From a virus, in IMG/VR virus record IMGVR_UViG_3300025085_000256, positions 1 through 20,057 of that record: a DNA stretch of 20,057 nucleotides, one strand, 5' to 3'. Position 1 is the stretch's first letter. Every line of letters begins with the position of its first letter. The notes under the pieces are model-generated. The model had not been told where the DNA came from. It saw only the letters and a program-made list of their open reading frames with translations, and did no database searches. The translations under genes and the position numbers were made by a program. Shown here piece by piece: positions 1-6,036 of the stretch.

Positions 1-53
1 CAAAACTTGACCTCGATCTGCTTAAAACAACAATGCCGAAAGGGAATAACTAA
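1..53 (+). CDS. C-terminal end of an upstream gene (partial, possibly portal)
   Basis: Reading from base 3, an open frame gives a 16-residue tail (KLDLDLLKTTMPKGNN) that stops with TAA at 51-53. The stop overlaps the next start by one base (TAATG), the same junction used by many genes in this window, so this is very likely the true end of the preceding gene. Too little is left to identify it. By position, just upstream of the scaffold and capsid genes, the portal protein is the most likely candidate in a tailed-phage head module; this is inference only. Confidence 0.6.
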   Translation, partial: KLDLDLLKTTMPKGNN

Positions 54-250
54 TGGCTAAAACCGTCTTTGACGTGCTTAACGATAAATTCGACGAGGAA
101 ATATCCTCTGCAAACGTATTTCTGGAATCGGGTAGTCCTAAAGACTACTCAGAGTACCGGGAAGTGGTGGGCCTCATACGGGGTCTGAAGTCCGCCAAAA
201 ACTACGTATCCGACCTCGCACAAAACTATATGGAATATGACGATGACTGA
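53..250 (+). CDS. small acidic conserved phage protein, function unknown
   Basis: This 65-residue protein has an acidic N-terminal half, a central helix-like stretch (REVVGLIRGLKSAKNYVSDL) and an acidic end (MEYDDD). The start is supported by AAGGGA about 8 bases upstream and by the TAATG junction with the gene before it. It overlaps the start of the co-chaperonin gene by a few bases, so the two are probably translationally coupled. Small proteins of this pattern are familiar next to portal and scaffold genes of marine phages, but I know of no assigned function. It has no membrane segment and no cysteine. A role in head assembly is suggested only by its position. Confidence 0.75.
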   Translation: MAKTVFDVLNDKFDEEISSANVFLESGSPKDYSEYREVVGLIRGLKSAKNYVSDLAQNYMEYDDD

Positions 251-644
251 ACCAATCCTTGCTGTACCTGAGCATGTGCAAAAACAGATAGACGAAGAAA
301 CTTTTGAGGCACAACTCCCTAGACCCGTTGGCTATCGGATACTTGTAGCCCTGCCTGAAGTAGAAGAAGAGTATGAAGGCGGGATTATCAAACCCGAAAG
401 CGTACGAAAACGTGAATACATTTTATCCATTATGGGACTCGTTATTGATATGGGCGACCTAGCCTACACAGACGAGAGCCGTTTTGGTGAGAAAGCTGAC
501 CCGTGGTGTAAGGTCGGTGATTTTGTAATGTTTCGCATGAACACGGGCACTCGTTTTACCGTTAATGGTAAAGAGTACCGTTTGATGAATGATGATTCCA
601 TCGAGGCAGTAGTTGCTGACCCTCGTGGCATCACACACGCGTAG
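243..644 (+). CDS. GroES-like co-chaperonin (Cpn10 family)
   Basis: Numbered from the ATG at 237, the protein is 135 residues, longer than the roughly 97 of bacterial GroES and comparable to phage co-chaperonins such as T4 gp31. After an N-terminal extension of about 30 residues comes a Cpn10-like fold: GYRILVALPEVEEEYEGGII (residues 32-51) matches the first strand and the GGI core of the GroEL-binding mobile loop. Later segments match KVGDxVxF and the closing YxLMxxxSIxAVV. Known members cap GroEL so that it can fold phage capsid protein, which fits its place in the head operon. I chose the ATG at 243 because GGAA at 232-235 is well spaced for it, whereas the ATG at 237 lies only 1-2 bases from that site; 237 remains possible. 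No GroEL partner is in the window, so it presumably works with the host chaperonin. An insertion (around TDESRFGEKADPW) lies in the middle of the domain. Confidence 0.85.
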   Translation: MTEPILAVPEHVQKQIDEETFEAQLPRPVGYRILVALPEVEEEYEGGIIKPESVRKREYILSIMGLVIDMGDLAYTDESRFGEKADPWCKVGDFVMFRMNTGTRFTVNGKEYRLMNDDSIEAVVADPRGITHA

Positions 645-654
645 GGGGTGAGTT

Positions 655-1659
655 ATGCCTATCGAAGAAGTTAAAGTTGAGCTTTCACAGGAAAACGAGG
701 ACGTTAAGGAAATCGACATAGAAGAAACTGAAGCGGTCGAAATAGATGTAACGGGCCGCAAAACAGAAGAAGAGTACCGTGCAGAGCAAGAGCCAGAAGT
801 TGAGGACGCAGGAGAGCCTGAACTTGAGATCGAGCTTGTTGACGATACACCTGAAGAAGACCGTGGGCGGGAGCCTATGGAAGAACCACCAGAAGACGTA
901 ACTGAAGAAGAGTTGGAAGGGTACTCGTCTAAAGTTAGAAAACGTATAAACAAGATACAGCGAGGCTACCACGACGAACGCCGTGCGAAAGAATCGGCTG
1001 AACGTGAGCGCCAAGAGGCTGTACGAGTTGCGCAAAAACTAATCGAAGAGAACAAGGCGTTAAAGGGTGACGTTAGTAAAAGCCGAGACGCTTTACTTGA
1101 CCAAGCCAAACGGAACGCAGCTATTGAAGTACTCTCCGCTAAGAAAGCATATAAAGATGCGTACGAAGCGGGCGATGCAGATAAAGTTGTGGAAGCGCAG
1201 GAAAAACTAACGGCTGCTAAAATAAAGGCCGATAAAGTAGCTAACTTTACGCCCGAGCCTTTACAAGAAGAAGATTATAGTGCAACAATAGAGTCTGACA
1301 CCTCTGAACAAGTTGACCCGAAAGCTCAGGAATGGGCCTCGCGCAATACTTGGTTCGGTACCAACACCGAAATGACTGAACTTGCTCGGGGGTTACATAA
1401 CCATCTTGTCTCTAGTGGGGTAGACCCAAGTAGCGATGAGTACTACGAGAAAATAGATTCTCGTATGCAACAAATCTTCCCCGACCAGTTCGAGGATGCA
1501 CCGAAAAAGAAACGAGCTAGTGTGGTGGCACCCGCAACGCGGAGCACATCGCCCAAAAAGGTGAAACTAAATCCATCACAGCAACAGCTTGCAAAGAGAT
1601 TGGGTATTACTTATGAACAGTACGCCCATCAAATGATATTAGACGCGAGGAAAGTTTAA
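655..1659 (+). CDS. capsid scaffolding-like protein
   Basis: This 334-residue protein has the layout of a phage head scaffold. Residues 1-90 are extremely rich in Glu and Asp. Residues 92-200 are charged and helical, probably coiled coil. A conserved-looking segment follows (AQEWASRNTWFGTN near 225-237, then MTELARGLHNHL and a DEYYEKID stretch). A basic linker (KKKR at 284-287) leads to a C-terminal helix beginning KKVKLNPSQQQLAKRLGI (301-318). Scaffolds usually bind coat protein through a small basic C-terminal helix, which this end resembles. It sits before the decoration-like and capsid genes. The start has GGGGGTGAG a few bases upstream, and the stop overlaps the next ATG (TAATG). The assignment rests on composition, layout and position; no protease motif was seen. 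Confidence 0.75.
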   Translation: MPIEEVKVELSQENEDVKEIDIEETEAVEIDVTGRKTEEEYRAEQEPEVEDAGEPELEIELVDDTPEEDRGREPMEEPPEDVTEEELEGYSSKVRKRINKIQRGYHDERRAKESAERERQEAVRVAQKLIEENKALKGDVSKSRDALLDQAKRNAAIEVLSAKKAYKDAYEAGDADKVVEAQEKLTAAKIKADKVANFTPEPLQEEDYSATIESDTSEQVDPKAQEWASRNTWFGTNTEMTELARGLHNHLVSSGVDPSSDEYYEKIDSRMQQIFPDQFEDAPKKKRASVVAPATRSTSPKKVKLNPSQQQLAKRLGITYEQYAHQMILDARKV

Positions 1660-2105
1660 TGGCTAACAACAGAACCAACCGCGAGTTAGAAACCCGCGAA
1701 AAAACAGTTGCGAAACGCTCATGGGAAGCCCCTGACGTTCTACCCAAACCTAACCCAGAACCGGGTTACGAGTTTAAATGGGTTCGCATAGCGACATTAG
1801 GTAACGTTGATGCGCCAAACATATCCTCTTCGTTCCGCGAGGGCTGGGAACCTTGCAAGGCGACCGACCACCCCGAAATTACTCTTGCGACCATTGAAAA
1901 CGAACGGTTTAAAGATAATGTCGTGATTGGTGGGCTACTTCTGTGCAAAATGCCTGAAGAGATGTTGGCACAACGCGCAGCTTACTTTAAAGAGAAAGCA
2001 GGTGACGCCATGCGTGCGGTAGATAGCAGCCTCATGCGCGAGAACGACCCAAGAATGCCTATCTTTCATGATAGGAAAACATCCGTCTCGTTTGGCAAAG
2101 GCTAA
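1659..2105 (+). CDS. conserved head-module protein, function unknown
   Basis: A 148-residue soluble protein with a charged N-terminus (residues 1-25), a central part containing GYEFKWVRIATLGNVDAPNI and GWEPCKATDHPEI, and a helical stretch EEMLAQRAAYFKEKAGDAM near residues 108-126. The mention of lysine/arginine-rich N-terminus followed by Trp-containing strands is familiar from head-region proteins of marine phages, but I cannot name a function. The start is given by GAGGAAAG upstream and by the TAATG overlap with the scaffold gene. It ends 33 bases before the next gene, and that gap carries a strong ribosome binding site. A minor capsid or head-completion role is possible from position only. 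Confidence 0.75.
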   Translation: MANNRTNRELETREKTVAKRSWEAPDVLPKPNPEPGYEFKWVRIATLGNVDAPNISSSFREGWEPCKATDHPEITLATIENERFKDNVVIGGLLLCKMPEEMLAQRAAYFKEKAGDAMRAVDSSLMRENDPRMPIFHDRKTSVSFGKG

Positions 2106-2124
2106 ACAGACTTAACTTATTTTT

Positions 2125-2133
2125 AGAGGTGAT
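2125..2133 (+). promoter_or_regulatory. strong Shine-Dalgarno site before the decoration-like gene
   Basis: AGAGGTGAT is an extended match to the 16S anti-Shine-Dalgarno sequence, 5 bases before the ATG at 2139. It is the longest such match I noticed in the window and it stands in a short AT-rich gap instead of a stop/start overlap. This suggests high, independently initiated translation of the following structural gene. Confidence 0.7.
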
Positions 2134-2138
2134 CTAAA

Positions 2139-2762
2139 ATGGCTAGTACAGCTTCCCCATACGGGCTAGTTCCCGTAAAGAACGCTGACGGTTCACCATA
2201 TAGTGGTGCGCGTGATGCGTTTCAAATTGCTTCAGGGCTTGCCAATAACATTGGTTATGGTTCTTTAGTAAAATTAGATGGCGGTCGAATTGAGATTGCT
2301 ACTGGTACAGGTGCAGATGCAGGTGCTAACAACTTCGCTGTAAACGGCGGCGGTGCGGCAGGTGTATTTGTTGGTTGTGAGTATGTGAACGCGCAAGGTC
2401 AGTTAGTATTTGACCAGTTGTTCCCTACAGGCACAACTGCCCCAACTGGTACTAAAATCATCGCTTACGTTGTAACTGATCCGGGTGTAACTTACCAAGT
2501 TCAGTCTACTGGCGCTGTCCCTGACACAGACATTGGTCAAAACTGTACGTTTTCTGCGGCGCAGAACGCGACTACTTCAGTAAACACCAGCACTGGCAAA
2601 TCTAATATGGCGGTAGGTGCAGCACAAACTGCAACTGCTGGCTTTAAGATTGTTGGTATGTCTGATCGCGGCGACTCAAAAGCTGGCGACGCGAAAACCG
2701 ACTTGTTAGTTAAAATTAACGCCCCTTACCATTTATTTGGTACTGGTGTAGTGAGCGAATAG
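2139..2762 (+). CDS. head decoration-like / capsid accessory protein
   Basis: A 207-residue, small-residue-rich (Gly, Ala, Thr, Val), beta-type protein. It opens with ASPYGLVPVKNADGSPYSGA and continues with a repeated turn-rich pattern, including GVFVGCEYVNAQGQLVFDQ and a later strand series AYVVTDPGVTYQVQ. The end (KTDLLVKINAPYHLFG) is also strand-like. Proteins of this pattern lie directly before the major capsid gene in several marine phages and are taken to be capsid or decoration proteins. It has the strongest ribosome binding site of the window and lies 12 bases from the capsid gene, both suiting a protein made in high copy number. There is one Cys pair (in GCEY and NCTF), unlikely to be structural zinc. 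An alternative is a head-fibre or minor capsid protein. Confidence 0.65.
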   Translation: MASTASPYGLVPVKNADGSPYSGARDAFQIASGLANNIGYGSLVKLDGGRIEIATGTGADAGANNFAVNGGGAAGVFVGCEYVNAQGQLVFDQLFPTGTTAPTGTKIIAYVVTDPGVTYQVQSTGAVPDTDIGQNCTFSAAQNATTSVNTSTGKSNMAVGAAQTATAGFKIVGMSDRGDSKAGDAKTDLLVKINAPYHLFGTGVVSE

Positions 2763-2766
2763 AGGA
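2761..2766 (+). promoter_or_regulatory. Shine-Dalgarno site of the major capsid gene
   Basis: AGAGGA ends 8 bases before the ATG at 2775, a normal spacing. It overlaps the stop codon of the preceding gene (TAG at 2760-2762), so both structural genes are read from one message with separate strong initiation. Confidence 0.55.
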
Positions 2767-2774
2767 CTTAAATC

Positions 2775-3680
2775 ATGGCTATCTCAAGATCCCAGCTCCT
2801 CAAGGAGCTATTACCCGGCCTCAACGCCTTATTTGGCTTGGAGTACGCTAAGTACACCGAAGAGCACAAAGAAATCTTTGAAACAGAGACTTCTGACCGC
2901 TCGTTTGAGGAAGAAACTAAACTGTCGGGCTTCGGTTCGGCTCCAACTAAGGCTGAAGGCTCGGCTATCGAATACGATAACGCGCAAGAAGCCTTCACTG
3001 CACGCTACACGCACGAAACCATTGCGATGGGCTTCTCTGTAACTGAAGAAGCTATCGAAGATAACTTGTATGACTCATTGTCTGCTCGTTATACCAAAGC
3101 ATTGGCTCGCGCTATGGCGTACACGAAGCAGGTTAAAGCTGCTGATATTTTAAACAACGCGTTCGATACAAGCGTTACTTATGGTGATGCTGTTTCATTA
3201 GTAAACACTTCTCACCCTTTAGTGTCTGGTGGTGAGAACTCAAACACTGGTGGTAACGTTGACTTGAACGAAACCTCATTGGAAGCTGCCGTTATCCAAA
3301 TCGGCAAGTGGACTGATGAGCGTGGTTTAAAAATTGCAGCACGTCCTAAGAAACTCATTATCCCATCTGACTTGCAATTCGTTGCAACTCGTTTGTTGGA
3401 GACTGAGGGTCGAGTGGGCACAGCCGACAACGACTTAAACGCCATTAAAACTAATGGTGTAGTCCCAGAAGGCTATGCAATTAACCACTACCTTACCAAC
3501 ACTGGTAACTGGTTCTTAACCACTGACATTCCTAACGGCCTGAAACATTTTGTCCGCGCTAAGATGGCAACCTCTATGGATGCTGACTTCGACACTGGCA
3601 ACAGCCGTTATAAAGCTCGTGAACGTTACTCTTTCGGTGTCTCTGACCCACTGGGTATCTTCGGAGCTGGTTCAGCATAA
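2775..3680 (+). CDS. major capsid protein, HK97 fold (Mu gpT-like)
   Basis: The 301-residue length suits a major capsid protein without a separate delta domain. The N-terminal arm (residues 1-45) is helical and charged. Then come features seen in Mu gpT-type heads: a strand region EAFTARYTHETIAMGFSVTE followed by an acidic helix EAIEDNLYDS (the E-loop/P-domain transition), a spine helix LSARYTKALARAMAYTKQVKAADILNNAF, a TSHPL turn, and the A-domain part (RPKKLIIPSDLQFVATRLL). The C-terminus is a strand pair ending SFGVSDPLGIFG. It has the position and regulation expected: after scaffold and decoration genes, strong ribosome binding site, terminator immediately downstream. No N-terminal cleavage site or protease was recognised in the window. 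HK97 fold is confident from context and pattern; the gpT link is by remembered family resemblance. Confidence 0.88.
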   Translation: MAISRSQLLKELLPGLNALFGLEYAKYTEEHKEIFETETSDRSFEEETKLSGFGSAPTKAEGSAIEYDNAQEAFTARYTHETIAMGFSVTEEAIEDNLYDSLSARYTKALARAMAYTKQVKAADILNNAFDTSVTYGDAVSLVNTSHPLVSGGENSNTGGNVDLNETSLEAAVIQIGKWTDERGLKIAARPKKLIIPSDLQFVATRLLETEGRVGTADNDLNAIKTNGVVPEGYAINHYLTNTGNWFLTTDIPNGLKHFVRAKMATSMDADFDTGNSRYKARERYSFGVSDPLGIFGAGSA

Positions 3681-3716
3681 GAACCTGTCGAATAGATCAA
3701 ATTTTCGACGACTTTG

Positions 3717-3743
3717 GGGGGCACTTGTTGCCCCCTTCTTTTT
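3717..3743 (+). terminator. Rho-independent terminator after the capsid gene
   Basis: GGGGGC (3717-3722) pairs perfectly with GCCCCC (3730-3735) around a 7-base loop and is followed by TTCTTTTT (3736-3743). It lies 36 bases after the capsid stop codon. It would end or attenuate transcription after the head genes, and may set the ratio between abundant capsid proteins and the tail genes downstream. This is the only classical terminator I could see in the window. Confidence 0.88.
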
Positions 3744-3816
3744 GCTGTACGATTAATACTAATCCCTGACTACCCGCAATCCAGCAGGTAGACACTAACC
3801 CCGACAGGAGATTCTC
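3744..3816 (+). promoter_or_regulatory. post-terminator leader with small hairpin and ribosome binding site
   Basis: This non-coding stretch joins the terminator to the next gene. It contains an imperfect inverted repeat, CTACC at 3770-3774 with GGTAG at 3787-3791, extended by an inner GC/GC pair after one mismatch. AGGAG at 3806-3810 is a clear ribosome binding site 6 bases from the ATG at 3817. A promoter for the following genes is expected after a terminator, but I see no convincing -35/-10 pair and no recognisable phage polymerase promoter, so the promoter is inference. Confidence 0.4.
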
Positions 3817-4245
3817 ATGGGTACTACAACTTTTAGCGGGCCAGTTAAGGCCGGTACAATTCGTGAAGGCAGCTCTGCAAACGTAGGTTTCGTAGAGATG
3901 GCTCAAACCGCCGCGTGGACACAAAGCGCTTCTGGCACTAGCACGGGTATTATTATCCCTGCTGGCAGTCAAATTACTGAAATTACTCTATACATAACTG
4001 TTGCTCCTACCGCAGTAGTCTTATCTGGCGGTACATCTGCTACAGCCACTGAGTTATTCACTGCGTTAGCACAGGGTTCTGTGGCTAACGTTATTAAGCA
4101 GGCGTCTACAGCAACAATTACTGATGCAGATGCTTGGGCAGACGTAGGCACTTCTGACGTTACTATCTTCCTAAAATCTGCTAGTGGTAGCACTGGACGT
4201 GGTTATGTAACTGTTAAATACATTCAGAACAACAACCTAGCTTAA
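3817..4245 (+). CDS. post-capsid structural-like protein
   Basis: A 142-residue beta-rich protein, poor in charged residues and rich in Thr, Ser, Ala and Val. It opens TTTFSGPVKAGTIREG, then GFVEMAQ, then an IIIPAGSQITEITLYIT segment and an SGGTSATATELFTAL segment. The pattern of a short N-terminal tag followed by alternating strands and a GGT(S)ATA loop is common in proteins encoded just after the capsid gene of marine podoviruses, which are treated as virion proteins. It is the first gene after the terminator and has its own AGGAG site. I cannot assign a precise position in the particle. No membrane segment or signal peptide. Confidence 0.65.
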   Translation: MGTTTFSGPVKAGTIREGSSANVGFVEMAQTAAWTQSASGTSTGIIIPAGSQITEITLYITVAPTAVVLSGGTSATATELFTALAQGSVANVIKQASTATITDADAWADVGTSDVTIFLKSASGSTGRGYVTVKYIQNNNLA

Positions 4246-4264
4246 TAACTCGGAAGTATAGTTT

Positions 4265-4747
4265 ATGGCGGTATCATATAACATAGAAACGTTAGCTAAC
4301 ACCGAGCGTAAGTTAGTGGTGAAGTTTGTGTTTGTAAACGACAGCGGTACTGATAACTTACCTCTGACTGACTTTATCGACCCTGCTGACTACACAAGTC
4401 AAGACGGTAAAGCGGGCAGCTACGTGTCCATAGATCGTATGAGTGTTGCCACTGATCCGGGGATGCAGGTAGAACTTGTGTGGGAGTCAGCCGGTACAGA
4501 TTACCTTGCGTGGATGTTTTCAGCCGATGTAACCAATAATACCATTGGAGCTACGTCTGTAGACTTCGCTAGTGGTAGTTGGGGGGGTCTAAGACCCCCG
4601 GGGTTTGGTGGTAACTCCGTTACTGCTAACTCTGGCACAGGTGCGGGTGATGGCGCGGCTACTGGTACGCTACAAATAAAAACTATTGGCGTTTCAGCCG
4701 GTGACAGGTTTACTCTTGTTGTAGAAGGTACTAAACATTATGGCTAA
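4265..4747 (+). CDS. beta-rich virion-like protein, first of two tandem paralogues
   Basis: A 160-residue protein that shares a spaced set of motifs with the next gene: LxNTERKxVxK near the N-terminus (NTERKLVVKF), a central VELVWESAGTDYL strand corresponding to HIEWATSDT, a DFASGSWGGL segment corresponding to DFTTWGGL, and a closing DRFTLVVE strand. The two therefore look like an old tandem duplication. Function is unknown; composition and position fit a virion surface or head-to-tail accessory protein. The gene overlaps its paralogue by 8 bases. It carries a perfect GC-rich hairpin inside the coding region at 4583-4599. Ribosome binding site is weak (GGAAG about 12 bases upstream). Confidence 0.65.
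   Translation: MAVSYNIETLANTERKLVVKFVFVNDSGTDNLPLTDFIDPADYTSQDGKAGSYVSIDRMSVATDPGMQVELVWESAGTDYLAWMFSADVTNNTIGATSVDFASGSWGGLRPPGFGGNSVTANSGTGAGDGAATGTLQIKTIGVSAGDRFTLVVEGTKHYG
4583..4599 (+). other. strong GC hairpin inside a coding region
   Basis: GGGGGTC (4583-4589) and GACCCCC (4593-4599) form a perfect 7-bp stem with a TAA triloop, immediately followed by GGGG. It lies inside the codons for the WGGL-RPPG segment. There is no T-tract, so it is not a standard terminator. It may slow polymerase or ribosomes or protect an RNA end; a chance product of Gly/Pro codons is also possible. Confidence 0.5.
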
Positions 4748-5183
4748 CTTTATTACCAACACTACTTTGGTAAATACCGAACGCAAGATAGTTATTAAGT
4801 ACAGTGAAATTGGTGTTGATGTGACGAGTAACTCTACCACTATAGTGGACATAACCGATTCAGCGTTTAACTCTATAGAGGGTAAAGCACTGACAGGGGT
4901 AGCTATAGAAAAAATCTACTTACTCCCGGCAATAGGTGTTGGTGGTACAGGTCAAATAGCTGGCCACATTGAGTGGGCGACTTCTGATACTGCTACAGAA
5001 GTGCCTATTACTAGCGTTACTTCAGAGTACAGAAACACTGCGGGTAGTACGTTTGATTTTACTACATGGGGCGGTCTAACCAAAGAAGGCACTACTGCTA
5101 ACGGCAATATAAAGTTAGATGTAGCCGGTATAGGTAGCAGTGAAGGGTACGCTTTTATACTTGAGCTGCGGAAGATATTTTAA
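4740..5183 (+). CDS. beta-rich virion-like protein, second of two tandem paralogues
   Basis: This 147-residue protein aligns along its whole length with the preceding gene product: LVNTERKIVIKY at residues 10-21, an EIEKIY-like strand (VAIEKIYLLPA), HIEWATSDTAT, DFTTWGGLTKEG and a final strand YAFILELRKIF. The pair has diverged strongly outside these motifs. The start overlaps the preceding stop by 8 bases and the end overlaps the next ATG (TAATG), so the pair and the basic genes behind it form one translational unit. Function is not known; two copies could occupy different sites of one ring or fibre. Similar WGGL-containing proteins occur in phages of marine bacteria by remembered pattern. 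Confidence 0.68.
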   Translation: MANFITNTTLVNTERKIVIKYSEIGVDVTSNSTTIVDITDSAFNSIEGKALTGVAIEKIYLLPAIGVGGTGQIAGHIEWATSDTATEVPITSVTSEYRNTAGSTFDFTTWGGLTKEGTTANGNIKLDVAGIGSSEGYAFILELRKIF

Positions 5184-5494
5184 TGCGTAACTACTACAAA
5201 AAAGGCGGTAAGGTCAAAAAAGGTTCTATGAAAGGCCACACCATAAGCGGCGGGCAAAAACGCCCTACCAAATCTGGTGCTGGTATGACCGCCAAAGGTG
5301 TAGCTAAGTATCGTCGGGATAACCCCGGAAGTAAGTTAAAAACAGCAGTAACTGAAGACAAACCAACTGGCAAACGTGCCGCACGACGTAAGTCATATTG
5401 TGCACGTTCCGCTGGTCAAATGAAGAAGTTTCCGAAGGCGGCTAAAGACCCTAATTCTAGGTTACGCCAAGCTCGAAAACGCTGGAAATGTTAG
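5183..5494 (+). CDS. small very basic Lys/Gly-rich protein (GMTAKGVAKYRRDNPGSKLKTAVT type)
   Basis: 103 residues, strongly basic. It starts with a short tag MRNYYKKGGKVKKG shared in part with the 55-residue protein at 5869. Residues 33-56 carry the pattern GMTAKGVAKYRR-(D)NPGSKL-TAVT, which I associate with a widespread uncharacterised family in marine and cyanobacterial phages (DUF6321-like; from memory, not searched). The C-terminal part has RKSYCARSAGQMKKF, then KDPNSR, and ends RKRWKC. Such proteins are reported around structural genes and may bind nucleic acid or neutralise DNA charge, but this is unproven. The gene overlaps the previous stop (TAATG) and has GGAAG upstream. Confidence 0.75.
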   Translation: MRNYYKKGGKVKKGSMKGHTISGGQKRPTKSGAGMTAKGVAKYRRDNPGSKLKTAVTEDKPTGKRAARRKSYCARSAGQMKKFPKAAKDPNSRLRQARKRWKC

Positions 5495-5503
5495 GAGCAT
5501 ATT

Positions 5504-5866
5504 ATGCCAGAAGTAGACGGTAAGAAATTTCCTTATACCAAAAAAGGTATGAAGGCCGCTAAAGAAGAAGCGAAAAAATCAGGCAAGAAGATGAAGACCA
5601 AGAAGTACATGGCTGGTGGTATGGCCGGTGGTGCTGCACCTATGGCTGCGGCAGGTGCCCCCGCTATGCCCATGTCTGAGGAAGAGAAAAAACGCAAGAT
5701 GATGGAAGCCATGAAAGCCAAAGCTGGTGGTATGGGTGGCGGTGCCCCCGCGCCCAAGATGCCCGCCATGAAGAGAGGCGGTAAGGTTAAAGGCTATAAA
5801 TCTGGCAAAAAAGTACGCGGTGCGGGCATTGCTAAACAGGGCGTACGTAAGTGTAAGATGCGCTAA
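5504..5866 (+). CDS. Met/Gly/Ala-rich basic protein with GGKVRG-type tail
   Basis: 120 residues in three parts. Residues 1-40 are Lys-rich helix (KKGMKAAKEEAKKSGKKMK). Residues 40-85 are low-complexity Met/Gly/Ala/Pro (MAGGMAGGAAPMAAAGAPAM). The end is a basic tail containing MKRGGKVKGYKSGKKVRGAG and closing IAKQGVRKCKMR. The tail resembles a recurrent C-terminal motif (GGKVRGxGIAxxGVR) in small phage proteins; its function is not known. A clear AGGAG at 5493-5497 sets the start. About one residue in seven is Met, which is unusual, and there is only one Cys. Part of the cluster of four small basic genes; nucleic-acid binding or an internal virion role is a guess from charge. Confidence 0.7.
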   Translation: MPEVDGKKFPYTKKGMKAAKEEAKKSGKKMKTKKYMAGGMAGGAAPMAAAGAPAMPMSEEEKKRKMMEAMKAKAGGMGGGAPAPKMPAMKRGGKVKGYKSGKKVRGAGIAKQGVRKCKMR

Positions 5867-5868
5867 TC

Positions 5869-6036
5869 ATGCCTATGCGTCGGTACTACAAATCTGGCGG
5901 TAAAATATGCGCGAAAGGTAAATCGTGGGCGAAACGTACCTTCGATACTTACCCTAGCGCATACGCTAATATGGCTGCATCTAAATACTGCAAAGACCCG
6001 AATTACGCTAAGGGGTCTAAAGGCAAGAAGAAATAA
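5869..6036 (+). CDS. 55-residue basic protein, small gene easily missed
   Basis: An open frame of 55 codons fills exactly the gap between its neighbours: it starts 2 bases after the preceding TAA and its own TAA overlaps the next ATG (TAATG). The product begins MPMRRYYKSGGKICAKGK, continues with SWAKRTFDTYPSAYANMAA, then KYCKDPNYAK and a Lys/Gly end. The YPSAYANxxAxKYCKDP pattern is, from memory, shared by small proteins in other marine phages. The N-terminal RxYYKxGGK tag matches the 103-residue protein at 5183, and KDPN occurs in both. Two Cys residues are spaced widely. The exact fit, biased Lys/Arg content and recognisable motifs make it a real gene despite its size; the function is unknown. 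It could also start at the internal ATG at 5875. Confidence 0.8.
   Translation: MPMRRYYKSGGKICAKGKSWAKRTFDTYPSAYANMAASKYCKDPNYAKGSKGKKK

Noticed and set aside
459-953. Long minus-strand frame opposite the co-chaperonin and scaffold genes (164 codons, very Ser-rich)
   Set aside because: It mirrors the Glu/Asp codons of the acidic scaffold region; the Ser runs are a codon shadow. No ribosome binding site or conserved pattern.
2833-3042. 69-codon basic frame inside the capsid gene
   Set aside because: It lies in another frame of a strongly supported capsid gene with no ribosome binding site; a shadow of Ala/Glu/Lys codons.
3550-3756. 68-codon frame spanning the capsid end and the terminator
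   Set aside because: It runs through the terminator stem and T-tract, has no start signal and no conserved pattern.
3749-3766. TAATAC in the leader after the terminator as part of a T7-type promoter
   Set aside because: Only the first six bases agree with the T7 consensus; the rest does not, so it is chance-level.
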